This document shows positions 1 through 8,012 of a DNA stretch of 49,754 nucleotides, piece after piece. The stretch's first letter is position 1. Each line of letters begins with the position of its first letter. Below the pieces are notes generated by a model. It was not told the origin of the DNA. It did not search any database and saw nothing but the letters and a program-made list of their open reading frames with translations. Position numbers and translations under genes: made by a program. Source of the stretch: Massilia sp. Root335 (GTDB lineage: Bacteria > Pseudomonadota > Gammaproteobacteria > Burkholderiales > Burkholderiaceae_D); contig NZ_LMCY01000003.1 in NCBI RefSeq assembly GCF_001425685.1, positions 291,294 through 341,047 of the forward strand. Reading direction: 5' to 3'.

Positions 1-40
1 GGGATGCGGCGGCGTTGCGGCCCGCGTCGGCGGATTGAAT

Positions 41-111
41 CGCGTGGGCACGGGGTGCCCACCCTACGGGATGCGGCATATTGGGTAGGGTGGGCGGCCT
101 CCGCCCACGCG
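41..111. repeat. Intergenic GTAGGGTGGGC palindromic repeat, copy 1 (double)
   Basis: Two inverted units face each other. Positions 41-67 read CGCGTGGGC, seven bases, GCCCACCCTAC; positions 83-111 read GGTAGGGTGGGC through GCCCACGCG. Together they can fold into a long hairpin. The same core recurs at 17216-17318 and 21060-21089, so this is a dispersed REP-like element of the genome rather than a local regulatory site. It lies beyond the 3' end of the doxX-like gene. Nothing else is recognisable in positions 1-189. Confidence 0.75.
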
Positions 112-189
112 GTGATACGTGCCGTGGAATGAATCGCGTCCGCGCCGGCGGACGTCGGACGCGTGGACGGCAAGCCGTCGACGCGACGG

Positions 190-627
190 TCAGCCGCGCC
201 GGGTCTCCAGCGTCGACACCACCAGCAACCCGCCCACGATGCACACGTGCTCCATGAACGGAATCAGCTCCGCGTGCCGCGCCGCGCCGGCCGCGTGCCA
301 GAAGCCGTGATACAGCACCGTCGCCAGCGCCGTGAACCCGGCCAGCGCCCAGCAGCTCGGCCGCAGCCAGCGTCCCGCGACGATCGCCGCGCCGCCCGCC
401 ACCTGCAGCAGGATCGTCAGCGCCAGCATCGAGGTGGGCGCCGGAAGTCCGCCCGCCACCACTTCCTGCAGCGCGCCCTGCCAGCCCGTCACCTTGTCGA
501 TGCCGGCCCACAGGAACAGCACGCCGACGAGCATCCGCCCGGCCGTGCGCACCGTGTGGTCGAAGGCCGGCGCGGATGCGGCGCGCGCGGCGGGGGCGCG
601 GGTGAGGTCGAGATCGGGAGTCGTCAT
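190..627 (-). CDS. DoxX family membrane protein
   Basis: A 145-residue integral membrane protein with four hydrophobic segments. After a soluble N-terminus of about 25 residues comes the family-typical GRMLVGVLFLWAGIDKVTGW segment. The DoxX/SURF4-like family sits in the inner membrane; suggested roles are in quinone-linked or redox stress functions, and the exact activity is unknown. The ATG is preceded by AAAGGA at good spacing. It is the last gene of a probable minus-strand operon with the tautomerase and SDR genes, with a 98-bp gap upstream. A second DoxX gene lies at 11411-11833. Family assignment is firm; function is not. Confidence 0.85.
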   Translation of the reverse strand: MTTPDLDLTRAPAARAASAPAFDHTVRTAGRMLVGVLFLWAGIDKVTGWQGALQEVVAGGLPAPTSMLALTILLQVAGGAAIVAGRWLRPSCWALAGFTALATVLYHGFWHAAGAARHAELIPFMEHVCIVGGLLVVSTLETRRG

Positions 628-725
628 GGGTATTCCTTTGCGGTGGATTCGGATCGCCCGAATCTACACCCGCGCCCCCGATTGCGGCTCCGTCTTTCGA
701 TGGATACGTCTGCGCGGGCAACGTG

Positions 726-935
726 CTAGCCGGCAGCCGCGCGCCGGCGGCGCCTGCTCACGGCCTCGCCGCCGTGCCCCCAGTTGTCCGGGTTCACTTC
801 GTCGATGACGACGAACGTGGCTTCCGGATCCTTGTTCAAGACGTTCACCATGAGGTCGGTCGCGCCGGCGATCAGGGCGTCCTTTTGTTCCTTCGTGACG
901 CCGTCGTCGGTCACCTGGATGAGGATGTAGGGCAT
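726..935 (-). CDS. 4-oxalocrotonate tautomerase family protein
   Basis: A 69-residue protein starting MPYILIQVTDDGVTKEQK. The proline directly after the initiator Met is the catalytic base of the tautomerase superfamily, and the length is right for the 4-OT class, whose members work as homohexamers. The body (AGATDLMVNVLNKDP, then VVIDEVNPDNWGHGG) matches the family pattern. The arginine-rich tail RRRRRAAAG is unusual and may be disordered. A strong AAGGAGA precedes the ATG. It follows the SDR gene by 25 bp, so the two are probably co-transcribed. The substrate cannot be told from sequence. Confidence 0.9.
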   Translation of the reverse strand: MPYILIQVTDDGVTKEQKDALIAGATDLMVNVLNKDPEATFVVIDEVNPDNWGHGGEAVSRRRRRAAAG

Positions 936-960
936 GCTCGTCTCCTTGTCGCTGCGCCGG

Positions 961-1713
961 TCACCACGTGCCCGCGGTCGCGCCGCCGTCCACGCCCAGC
1001 ACGACGCCGCTCGTGAAGCGGGCGTCCGTCAAATACAGCACGGCGTCGACGACGTCGTCCGTCGTGCCGGTCGTGCCGCTCGGCGCCAGCGTGTTGTAGA
1101 AGGCGCGCGTGCCTTCGTAGTCGGCGTGCAGCGGCGTCTCGATGATGCCCGGCGCGACGGCGGACACCTTGACGCCGTGCGCCGCCAGTTCCAGCGCCAG
1201 CGCGCGGGTCGCGCTGTTCAGGCCACCTTTCACGAGCACCGGCAGCAGGGCCGGCACCCTGGCGTTCGGCTGCACGGCGATGCTGGCCGTGATCGTCACG
1301 ATATGGCCGTCGCCACGGGCCGCCATGTGCGCCGCGGCCTGTTGCGACGGGTAGAAGAAGCCTTTCAGGTTCGTGTCGACGAGGCGGTCGACTTCTTCCG
1401 GCGTGTAGGTGTGGAACGGCTTCGCCGTGAAGATGCCGGCGTTGTTGATCAGGATGTCGACCTGGCCGAAGCGGGCGATCGCCGTCGCGAACAGGGCCTC
1501 TGCGGTGGCCGGGTCGGCGACGTCGCCGGCGACGCCGGCGAAGTTGGCCGGGTTGCCCAGCTGGGCCGCCGCGGCGTCCAGGCGCGCCGCGCCGCGGGCA
1601 TTGCCGACGACGTTGTCGCCCCGCTCCAGGTAGGCGCGGGCCAGCGCGAGGCCGATGCCGCTCGAGGCGCCCGTGATGACGACCGTACGACGTCGATGTG
1701 CTGCTGCGTTCAT
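961..1713 (-). CDS. SDR family oxidoreductase lacking the catalytic Tyr
   Basis: A 250-residue short-chain dehydrogenase/reductase with a Rossmann fold. The N-terminal cofactor motif TGASSGIG and the NNAG motif (DILINNAGIF) are clear. The start chosen is the ATG at 1713, preceded by AAGGAGA; an in-frame upstream start lacks a ribosome site. At the active site the usual YxxxK reads PVLVK (in VPALLPVLVKGGLNSATRAL): the lysine is kept but the tyrosine position is proline. The SAVAPGIIETPL segment is normal. The enzyme is either a divergent SDR subgroup or not a standard dehydrogenase. It heads the SDR-tautomerase-DoxX operon, and a LysR-type site is centred about 67 bases above its probable transcription start. 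Confidence 0.85.
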   Translation of the reverse strand: MNAAAHRRRTVVITGASSGIGLALARAYLERGDNVVGNARGAARLDAAAAQLGNPANFAGVAGDVADPATAEALFATAIARFGQVDILINNAGIFTAKPFHTYTPEEVDRLVDTNLKGFFYPSQQAAAHMAARGDGHIVTITASIAVQPNARVPALLPVLVKGGLNSATRALALELAAHGVKVSAVAPGIIETPLHADYEGTRAFYNTLAPSGTTGTTDDVVDAVLYLTDARFTSGVVLGVDGGATAGTW

Positions 1714-1765
1714 GCTCTTCTCCTTGGTTGTCCGGGCGGCGCCGGTTGCGCCGTCCATGGAGACA

Positions 1766-1771
1766 ACTATA
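1766..1771 (-). promoter_or_regulatory. Probable -10 element of the SDR operon
   Basis: TATAGT on the minus strand, about 50 bp upstream of the SDR start codon. If it is the -10 box, transcription starts near 1759, and the 24-bp site at 1814-1837 is then centred near -67, the usual place of a LysR-type recognition site. No convincing -35 box is visible, as expected for an activator-dependent promoter. Confidence 0.4.
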
Positions 1772-1813
1772 GGAACAAGCCGAACGTGGAAAAAGATGGG
1801 TTCAAGAAAGACA

Positions 1814-1837
1814 ATCGATACATCATGTAATGAATCG
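1814..1837. promoter_or_regulatory. 24-bp LysR-site candidate, arm 1
   Basis: Reads ATCGATACATCATGTAATG followed by AATCG. Its reverse complement recurs at 2776-2799 with one mismatch. The core TACATSATGTA is itself a dyad. The site overlaps the stop codon of the lysR gene (1823-1825) and lies upstream of the SDR promoter. Most simply it is a binding site for the LysR regulator, one copy before the target operon and one before its own gene. Confidence 0.6.
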
Positions 1838-2764
1838 CTTGCCGGCAGGGCGCGGGCCGCGCAGGTGCTCGACGAGGAAATCGACGAAGGCGCGCACGCG
1901 CAGCGGCGCGTGGCGGTTGTGCGGATAGATGAGGCAGAACGGACGCGTGCGGCCGCCGTGGGCCGGCAGCAGTTCCACGAGATCGCCCGCCCGGATGTCG
2001 GCGTCGACGATGAAGCGGTAGGTCTGGAAGATGCCGCCGCCCGCGCGCGCGAGGGTCACGGCGCCCAGGATGTCCTCGGCGCAGCCGTACAGGCCGTTGG
2101 TCGGCAGTTCGACGTCCTCGCCGTCCGCCTTGAACAGCCAGGGGATGTTGCGGCCCGTGCTGGGCAGCGCGAACTGGATGCAGTTGTGGTCGCGCAGCGC
2201 GTCCGGCGTCGCGGGCGTGCCCGCGCGCTTCAGGTACGCGGGCGCCGCGACGACGACCAGCTCCGCGTCTTCCAGCGCGCGCGCGATCATCGTCGAATCG
2301 GCCGGCGCGCGGCCGCGGATCGCGAGGTCGAAGCCTTCGTCGCCGAAATCGATGTTGCGGTTGCTGAGGTGGAAATCGACCTTCACGTCCGGATAGCGGC
2401 GCGTGAACGCCGGCAGCAGCGGCAGCACGCGGTAGTGGCCATAGGGCGTGGGCATGCTGATGCGCAGCAGGCCGGACGGCGCGCTCTGGCGCCCGGTGAC
2501 GGCCCGCTCGGCCTCGACCAGCCGGGCCAGCGCCTGGCGGCACTGGTCGAAGTACTCGCGGCCCGCTTCGGTCAGGTTCAGGGTGCGCGTCGTCCGCACG
2601 AACAGCCGCACGCCGAGGCGCGCTTCGAGCCGCGACACGGCCCGGCTGACGGCGGCCGGCGTGACCGCGGCCGCCGTCGCCGCGGCCGTGAAGCTGCCCA
2701 GTTCCGCGGCGGAGCAGAACAGCTCGATGCTGCCGAGCAGGATGTCGTCGAATTGGCGGCTCAC
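1823..2764 (-). CDS. LysR family transcriptional regulator
   Basis: A 313-residue LysR-type regulator. The N-terminal winged helix-turn-helix covers about residues 8-67 (IELFCSAAELGSFTAAAT, then AVSRAVSRLEARLGVRLFVR), followed by the periplasmic-binding-protein-like effector domain ending in RVRAFVDFLVEHLRG. The start is a GTG at 2764 with GGGAG upstream. It resembles the CrgA/AaeR/DmlR-like subgroup common in Burkholderiales. It lies on the same strand as, and 109 bp before, the SDR-tautomerase-DoxX operon, its likely target. The gene is bracketed by a 24-bp inverted repeat, probably its own binding sites. The effector is unknown. Confidence 0.92.
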   Translation of the reverse strand: MSRQFDDILLGSIELFCSAAELGSFTAAATAAAVTPAAVSRAVSRLEARLGVRLFVRTTRTLNLTEAGREYFDQCRQALARLVEAERAVTGRQSAPSGLLRISMPTPYGHYRVLPLLPAFTRRYPDVKVDFHLSNRNIDFGDEGFDLAIRGRAPADSTMIARALEDAELVVVAAPAYLKRAGTPATPDALRDHNCIQFALPSTGRNIPWLFKADGEDVELPTNGLYGCAEDILGAVTLARAGGGIFQTYRFIVDADIRAGDLVELLPAHGGRTRPFCLIYPHNRHAPLRVRAFVDFLVEHLRGPRPAGKRFIT

Positions 2765-2775
2765 CGGTGCGCTCC

Positions 2776-2799
2776 CGATTCATTACATGGTGTATCGAT
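2776..2799. promoter_or_regulatory. 24-bp LysR-site candidate, arm 2
   Basis: CGATTCATTACATGGTGTATC followed by GAT, matching the reverse complement of 1814-1837 in 23 of 24 positions. It ends 12 bp upstream of the lysR GTG and would overlap that gene's promoter, which fits autoregulation. Confidence 0.6.
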
Positions 2800-2889
2800 A
2801 CGGGGGCATCATACCAGCCGGCCTGATCGCATCATCATTCCCTGCGGCATCGGGGAGACATGCGCCATCCGGATGACTGCTATCACCAC

Positions 2890-2993
2890 TCATCATTGGA
2901 CGGAAATGACGCAATGCAGCATCATGCTTCCTGTCTCCTCTATCTTCCTCCAAGAAAATAGATTCAAGCCCGCCAAACAGCGGGCTTTTTTTT
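2890..2993 (+). ncRNA. Candidate small RNA with anti-Shine-Dalgarno tract
   Basis: A strong terminator at 2966-2993 has no coding gene upstream on its strand. Directly before it lies the CU-rich stretch CTTCCTGTCTCCTC and TATCTTCCTCC, complementary to AGGAGG-like ribosome sites, as in several trans-acting sRNAs. The 5' end shown is a guess; no clear promoter was found. Alternatively it is the remnant terminator of a lost gene. Confidence 0.25.
2966..2993 (+). terminator. Orphan rho-independent terminator
   Basis: Perfect 8-bp stem AAGCCCGC / GCGGGCTT around the loop CAAACA, followed by an unbroken run of T. No plus-strand gene ends here. Confidence 0.85.
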
Positions 2994-3184
2994 CGCCCAT
3001 CCATTTCGCCCTGCATGTCGCGCAGGCCGATCCCGGCATTTTTCACTCGGCTGAATACCGTTCCACGATGTGGGATTTCGGCCCTCAGAAAAACCGTCCG
3101 AATATTCCAGTCCGCAAAATTGCTTGCCGCATTGCGGAACGATAGTCTTAACCCATTGAATTCACTCATGTATTTTTAGTTCTA

Positions 3185-3200
3185 TGTCTTATATAAGACA
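3185..3200. promoter_or_regulatory. 16-bp palindrome in the aceA upstream region
   Basis: TGTCTTATATAAGACA is a perfect palindrome 79 bp before the aceA ATG, in an AT-rich stretch where the promoter is expected. Size and symmetry suit a dimeric repressor or activator of the GntR or similar class. The regulator is not in this window. Confidence 0.6.
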
Positions 3201-3278
3201 GAAGATCCATGCACACAGATCTCTTATGATGAACCCATGCGATTCACCCACTTCGATTCACTTTTCATGGAGTTCGAC

Positions 3279-4859
3279 ATGTCCGAGTACCAAAACGATA
3301 TCCAGGCCATCGCCACCCTCAAGCAGCGCTACGGCAGCGGCTGGGATGCCATCAATCCCGAATCCGCGGCCCGCATGCGCGCCCAGAACCGCTTCAAGAC
3401 CGGCCTCGACATCGCCCGCTACACGGCGGCCATCATGCGCCGCGACATGGCGAACTACGACGCCGATCCGTCCCAGTACACGCAGTCGCTGGGCTGCTGG
3501 CACGGTTTCATCGGCCAGCAGAAGCTCATCTCGATCAAGAAGCACTTCAACAACACCGACCGCCGCTACCTGTACCTGTCGGGCTGGATGATCGCCGCGC
3601 TGCGCTCGGAATTCGGCCCGCTGCCGGACCAGTCGATGCACGAAAAGACCGCGGTCCCGGCCCTGATCAAGGAGCTGTACACCTTCCTGCGCCAGGCCGA
3701 CGCGCGTGAACTGGGCGGCCTGTTCCGCCAGCTGGACAACGCCGAAGGCGCCGCCCGCGCCGCCATCCAGGACAAGATCGACAACTTCGTGACCCACGTC
3801 GTGCCCATCATCGCCGACATCGACGCCGGCTTCGGCAACGCGGAAGCGACGTACCTGCTGGCCAAGCAGATGATCGAAGCGGGCGCCTGCTGCATCCAGC
3901 TCGAGAACCAGGTGTCGGACGAAAAGCAGTGCGGCCACCAGGACGGCAAGGTCACGGTCCCGCACGAGGACTTCCTGGCCAAGATCCGCGCCGTGCGCTA
4001 CGCCTTCCTCGAACTGGGCGTGGACGACGGCGTCATCGTGGCCCGTACCGACTCGCTGGGCGCCGGCCTGACCAAGCAGATCGCCGTGACCCGCGAGCCG
4101 GGCGACCTGGGCGACCAGTACAACAGCTTCCTGGACGTGGAAGAAGTGGCACCGACGGCGCTGGCGAACGGCGACGTCGTGATCCAGCGCGGCGGCAAGC
4201 TGCTGCGTCCGAAGCGCCTGCCCAGCAACCTGTTCCAGTTCCGCGAAGGGACCGGCGAAGCGCGCTGCGTGCTCGACTGCATCACCTCGCTGCAGAACGG
4301 CGCCGACCTGCTGTGGATCGAAACCGAGAAGCCGCACATCGGCCAGATCGGCGGCATGGTGAAGGAAATCCGCAAGGTCGTCCCGAACGCGAAGCTCGTG
4401 TACAACAACAGCCCGTCGTTCAACTGGACCCTGAACTTCCGCCAGCAGGTGTACGACGGCATGAAGGACCGCGGCGAAGACGTCTCGGCCTACGACCGCG
4501 CGCACCTGATGAGCGCCGAGTACGACGACTCGATCCTCGCGAAGGTCGCCGACGAGCGTATCCGCACCTTCCAGGCCGACGCGGCACGCGACGCGGGCAT
4601 CTTCCACCACCTGATCACGCTGCCGACGTACCACACGGCCGCCCTGTCGACCGACAACCTGGCCAAGGACTACTTCGGCAACCAGGGCATGCTGGGCTAC
4701 GTGGCCGGCGTGCAGCGCAAGGAAATCCGCCAGGGCATCGCCTGCGTCAAGCACCAGAACATGTCCGGTTCGGACATCGGCGACGACCACAAGGACTACT
4801 TCAGCGGCGAGGCCGCGCTGAAGGCCGGCGGCAAGCACAACACCATGAACCAGTTCTGA
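3279..4859 (+). CDS. aceA: Isocitrate lyase
   Basis: A 526-residue isocitrate lyase, splitting isocitrate to glyoxylate and succinate in the glyoxylate bypass, in the cytoplasm. It has the catalytic KQCGH signature at residues 216-220 (Cys218 is the catalytic cysteine), the metal-binding segment IADIDAGFGN around 178-187, and the C-terminal end NTMNQF. Length and the KQCGH variant match the roughly 530-residue Pseudomonas/Acinetobacter class rather than the 430-residue E. coli type. The start at 3279 is chosen for GGAG six bases upstream; an earlier in-frame ATG at 3237 lacks a ribosome site. It is a single gene with its own terminator and a palindromic upstream site. Malate synthase is not in the window. 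Confidence 0.97.
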   Translation: MSEYQNDIQAIATLKQRYGSGWDAINPESAARMRAQNRFKTGLDIARYTAAIMRRDMANYDADPSQYTQSLGCWHGFIGQQKLISIKKHFNNTDRRYLYLSGWMIAALRSEFGPLPDQSMHEKTAVPALIKELYTFLRQADARELGGLFRQLDNAEGAARAAIQDKIDNFVTHVVPIIADIDAGFGNAEATYLLAKQMIEAGACCIQLENQVSDEKQCGHQDGKVTVPHEDFLAKIRAVRYAFLELGVDDGVIVARTDSLGAGLTKQIAVTREPGDLGDQYNSFLDVEEVAPTALANGDVVIQRGGKLLRPKRLPSNLFQFREGTGEARCVLDCITSLQNGADLLWIETEKPHIGQIGGMVKEIRKVVPNAKLVYNNSPSFNWTLNFRQQVYDGMKDRGEDVSAYDRAHLMSAEYDDSILAKVADERIRTFQADAARDAGIFHHLITLPTYHTAALSTDNLAKDYFGNQGMLGYVAGVQRKEIRQGIACVKHQNMSGSDIGDDHKDYFSGEAALKAGGKHNTMNQF

Positions 4860-4877
4860 CCGGTTCTCGCTGCAAAC

Positions 4878-4918
4878 AGCCCGGGCGCGGCCTTCCGGCC
4901 CGCCCGGGCTTTTTTTTT
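4878..4918 (+). terminator. Terminator of aceA
   Basis: Perfect 10-bp stem AGCCCGGGCG / CGCCCGGGCT followed by eight or more T, starting 19 bp after the aceA stop. It separates aceA from the convergent efflux permease gene. Confidence 0.92.
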
Positions 4919-4925
4919 ACCGCCC

Positions 4926-7900
4926 TCAGGCCGCGGCAGCCGCCAGTTCAGGCGTCCGCTCGGCGGCCGGCACGATCTTGAACCAGATCGCGTACATGGC
5001 CGGCAGGAACACGAGCGTCATGATCGTGCCCGCGAACGTGCCGCCGATCAGCGTGTAGGCCAGCGTGCCCCAGAACACGGAATGGGTCAGCGGAATGAAG
5101 GCGAGCATCGCCGCCAGCGCCGTCAGGATGACGGGCCGCGCCCGCTGCACCGTCGCTTCGACGACCGCGTCGAACGGGCCGAGTCCTTCCGCCCGGTTGT
5201 GGTCGATCTGCCCGATCAGGATCAGCGTGTTGCGCATCAGGATGCCGGACAGCGCCACGAGGCCGACGAGCGCATTGATGCCGAACGGCTGGCGGAACAG
5301 CAGCAAGGTCGGCACGACGCCGATCAGGCCGAGCGGGCTGGTCGCGAACACCATCACCATCGACGCGATCGAGCGCACCTGGAAGATGATGATCAGCAGG
5401 GTGAACGCGAGCATGACCGGAAACAGCGGCAACAGGGCGGCGTTCGCCTTGCCGGCCTCCTCGATCGACCCCGCCATCGTCAGGTGGTAGCCGGCGGGCA
5501 GCGCGGCGGCGACGGGCTGCAGCGCCTTCTCCATCGCCACCGACACGTCCGGCGGCTGCAGGCCTTCCGCGATGTCGCCGCGGATCGTGATCGTCGGTAC
5601 GCGGTCGCGGCGGCGCAGCACCGGCGCTTCCGGACGGACGTCGACGACGCCGACCTGCGCCAGCGGAATGCGCTGCCCGGCCGCGCCCACGAGCGTGAAG
5701 GCATTGATCCGGGCCGGGTCCAGGCGCGCGGCGCCGGCCGCGCGCGCGACCACCTGCACCGACCGGATGTCCTCGCGCACCGTCGTGACGGGAATCCCGC
5801 TCAACAGGAATTGCAGCTGCTGCGCCACGCTGGCCGACGTCAGGCCGACGGCTTGCAGGCGGTCCTGGTCGAGGGTGAAATGCAAGGTCGGCACGCGGGT
5901 GCCCCAGTCGGTGTTCACGGTGCGCATCTGCGGGCTGGCGCGCAGCACGGCTTCGACCTTGTCCGCGATGGCGCGCAGCGTGTCCGGATCGGGGCCGGAC
6001 AGGCGGAACGCCACCGGATACGGCGAGTACGGGCCGAACACGAGCTGGGTGACGCGCACCCGCGCGGCCGGCGCCAGGCCATCGGCGACGGCCGCGCGCA
6101 GGCGCAGCTTGAGCGCCTCGCGCTCCGCTTCGCCGTCGGTGCGGATCACGATCTTGGCGAACGACGGGTCGGGCAGCTCGGGCGCCATCGCCAGGTAGAA
6201 ACGCGGCGCGCCCTGTCCGACGTAGGCCGTGACGGTGCGCGCTTCCTTCTGCCGGGCGAGCCACGCCTCGACCCGCGCCGTCGCCGCCGACGTCCGCTCG
6301 ATCGACGTCCCATAGGGCATCTGGACCTCGACCAGCACTTCGGGACGGTCGGACGTCGGGAAGAACTGCTTTTTCACGACGGCCATGCCGGCGCCCGCCA
6401 GCACGAACGTGCCGATCACGATCAGCGCGACCAGCCATTTGCGCCGGATCACGGTGCCCAGCAGGCGCCGGAACCGGTTGTAATTGGGCGTGTCATAGAT
6501 GGCATGATGACCTCCTTCGACCTTCGGTATCGCCGGCAGCAGCTTCACGCCCAGGTAGGGCGTGAACACGACGGCGACGATCCACGACGTCACCAGCGCG
6601 ATGCCCACGATCCAGAACATATTGCTCGTGTATTCGCCCGCCGTGGATTTCGCGAAGCCGTTCGGCATGAAGCCGATGGCCGTGACGAGGGTGCCGGACA
6701 GCATCGGCGCCGCCGTGTGGCTCCACGCATACGCCGATGCCTGCACGCGGTCGTAGCCCTCTTCCATCTTCACGACCATCATTTCGATGGCGATGATGGC
6801 GTCGTCGACGAGCAGGCCCAGTGCGAGGATCAGGGAGCCGAGCGTGATGCGGTCGAAGTTCTTGCCCGTCGCCGCCATGACGACGAACACGGCGGCCAGC
6901 GTCAGCGGCACGGCCGTCGCGACGACGAGCCCCACGCGCCAGCCCATGCTGAGGAAACAGACGACCATCACGACGAGGAGCGCGACGAAGAACTTGACCA
7001 TGAATTCATCGACGGCGCCGCTGATGTTCACGGCCTGGTCGGTCACTTTCGTCAGGCTCATGCCCAGCGGGACGTCCTTGTTGATGGACGCGACCTCGGC
7101 ATCCAGCGCCTTGCCCAGGTCCAGCCCGTTCCAGCCGTCGCGCATGACGACGCCCAGCAGCAGCGCCGGCTCGCCGTTGTTCCGGATGAGGAACGTGGCC
7201 GGGTCCTCGTAGCCGCGCTCCACCGTCGCGATGTCGGACAGCTTCAAGGTACGGCCCTGGCTCGCGACGGGCGTGTCGCGGATCTTCTGCAGTTCGTCGT
7301 AGGCGCCGTCCACGCGCACGAAGACCTGCGCGCCCTTCGTCTCGATCGAACCGGCCGGCGTCAGCACGTTGCGCGCGTTCAGCGCCGCGAAGATCTCCTG
7401 CGGGGCGATGCCGAGCGTGGCGAGGCGGTCGTGCGAGAACGACACGAAGATGCGCTCCGCCTGCTCGCCGATGATGTTGACCTTCTTGACGCCGGCCACG
7501 TGCAGCAGCCGCTGGCGCAAGGTCTCGGCATCGCGCGCGAGCAGGCGCGCGGGCTTGCCCCGCGCCTTCAGCGCGTACAGCGCGAACGTGACGTCGGCGA
7601 ATTCATCGTTCACCATCGGGCCGATGACGCCGCCCGGCAGCGTTCCCTGCACATCCTGCAGCTTCTTGCGGGCCTGGTAGAACTGGTCCGGCACGGCGGA
7701 CGGCGGCGTGCTGTCGAGCAGCGTGACCGTCGTGAACGCGAGGCCCGGACGGGTATAGGTTTCCGCGCGGTCGTAGTAGCGCAATTCCTGCATGCGCTTT
7801 TCGAGCGGCTCCGCCACCTGGTCCTGCATCTCCTGGGCGGTGGCCCCGGGCCAGGCCGTAATCACCGTCAGCTGCTTCACCGTGAAAGGCGGATCTTCCG

Positions 7901-8012
7901 CGCGGCCCAGCTTCAAAAAGGCCAGCACGCCCGCCAGCGAGACGAGCAGGATGAGAAACAGCGTGACGGACCGTTCGCGCACGGCCAGCGCCGACAGGTT
8001 GAAGCGGCTCAT
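4926..8012 (-). CDS. RND efflux transporter permease subunit
   Basis: A 1028-residue inner-membrane pump of the AcrB/HAE-type RND family, driven by the proton gradient. It has a first membrane helix at about residues 15-33, a large periplasmic porter loop, then a cluster of helices containing LGLLVDDAIIAIEMMVVKM, whose paired aspartates are the proton-relay residues of helix 4. The second half repeats the plan (about residues 520-1010). The short porter loops and the AEDPPFTVKQ motif are like the VexF/YerP-type rather than AcrB itself. It overlaps the adaptor gene by 4 bp (8009-8012), indicating translational coupling. The outer-membrane partner is encoded divergently at 9917. The substrates are unknown. 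Confidence 0.95.
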   Translation of the reverse strand: MSRFNLSALAVRERSVTLFLILLVSLAGVLAFLKLGRAEDPPFTVKQLTVITAWPGATAQEMQDQVAEPLEKRMQELRYYDRAETYTRPGLAFTTVTLLDSTPPSAVPDQFYQARKKLQDVQGTLPGGVIGPMVNDEFADVTFALYALKARGKPARLLARDAETLRQRLLHVAGVKKVNIIGEQAERIFVSFSHDRLATLGIAPQEIFAALNARNVLTPAGSIETKGAQVFVRVDGAYDELQKIRDTPVASQGRTLKLSDIATVERGYEDPATFLIRNNGEPALLLGVVMRDGWNGLDLGKALDAEVASINKDVPLGMSLTKVTDQAVNISGAVDEFMVKFFVALLVVMVVCFLSMGWRVGLVVATAVPLTLAAVFVVMAATGKNFDRITLGSLILALGLLVDDAIIAIEMMVVKMEEGYDRVQASAYAWSHTAAPMLSGTLVTAIGFMPNGFAKSTAGEYTSNMFWIVGIALVTSWIVAVVFTPYLGVKLLPAIPKVEGGHHAIYDTPNYNRFRRLLGTVIRRKWLVALIVIGTFVLAGAGMAVVKKQFFPTSDRPEVLVEVQMPYGTSIERTSAATARVEAWLARQKEARTVTAYVGQGAPRFYLAMAPELPDPSFAKIVIRTDGEAEREALKLRLRAAVADGLAPAARVRVTQLVFGPYSPYPVAFRLSGPDPDTLRAIADKVEAVLRASPQMRTVNTDWGTRVPTLHFTLDQDRLQAVGLTSASVAQQLQFLLSGIPVTTVREDIRSVQVVARAAGAARLDPARINAFTLVGAAGQRIPLAQVGVVDVRPEAPVLRRRDRVPTITIRGDIAEGLQPPDVSVAMEKALQPVAAALPAGYHLTMAGSIEEAGKANAALLPLFPVMLAFTLLIIIFQVRSIASMVMVFATSPLGLIGVVPTLLLFRQPFGINALVGLVALSGILMRNTLILIGQIDHNRAEGLGPFDAVVEATVQRARPVILTALAAMLAFIPLTHSVFWGTLAYTLIGGTFAGTIMTLVFLPAMYAIWFKIVPAAERTPELAAAAA

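Larger units (their letters stand above)
2800..3278. other. Long intergenic region before aceA
   Basis: About 480 bp with lower GC than its surroundings. It holds an orphan plus-strand terminator (2966-2993) preceded by a CU-rich tract (2928-2951), and the aceA upstream palindrome (3185-3200). A 128-codon open frame on the minus strand (2783-3169) has no family features and is probably spurious. Confidence 0.6.

Noticed and set aside
1814..2799. Transposon with terminal inverted repeats around lysR
   Set aside because: No flanking target duplication and no transposase; the arms sit at the expected regulator positions, so operators explain them better.
2783..3169. 128-codon minus-strand frame upstream of lysR
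   Set aside because: No ribosome site or family motif, and it overlaps the terminator and the 24-bp regulator site.
3258..4838. Long minus-strand open frame (526 codons) opposite aceA
   Set aside because: Antisense shadow of a clear isocitrate lyase gene; the composition reflects GC-rich third positions and no family features are seen.
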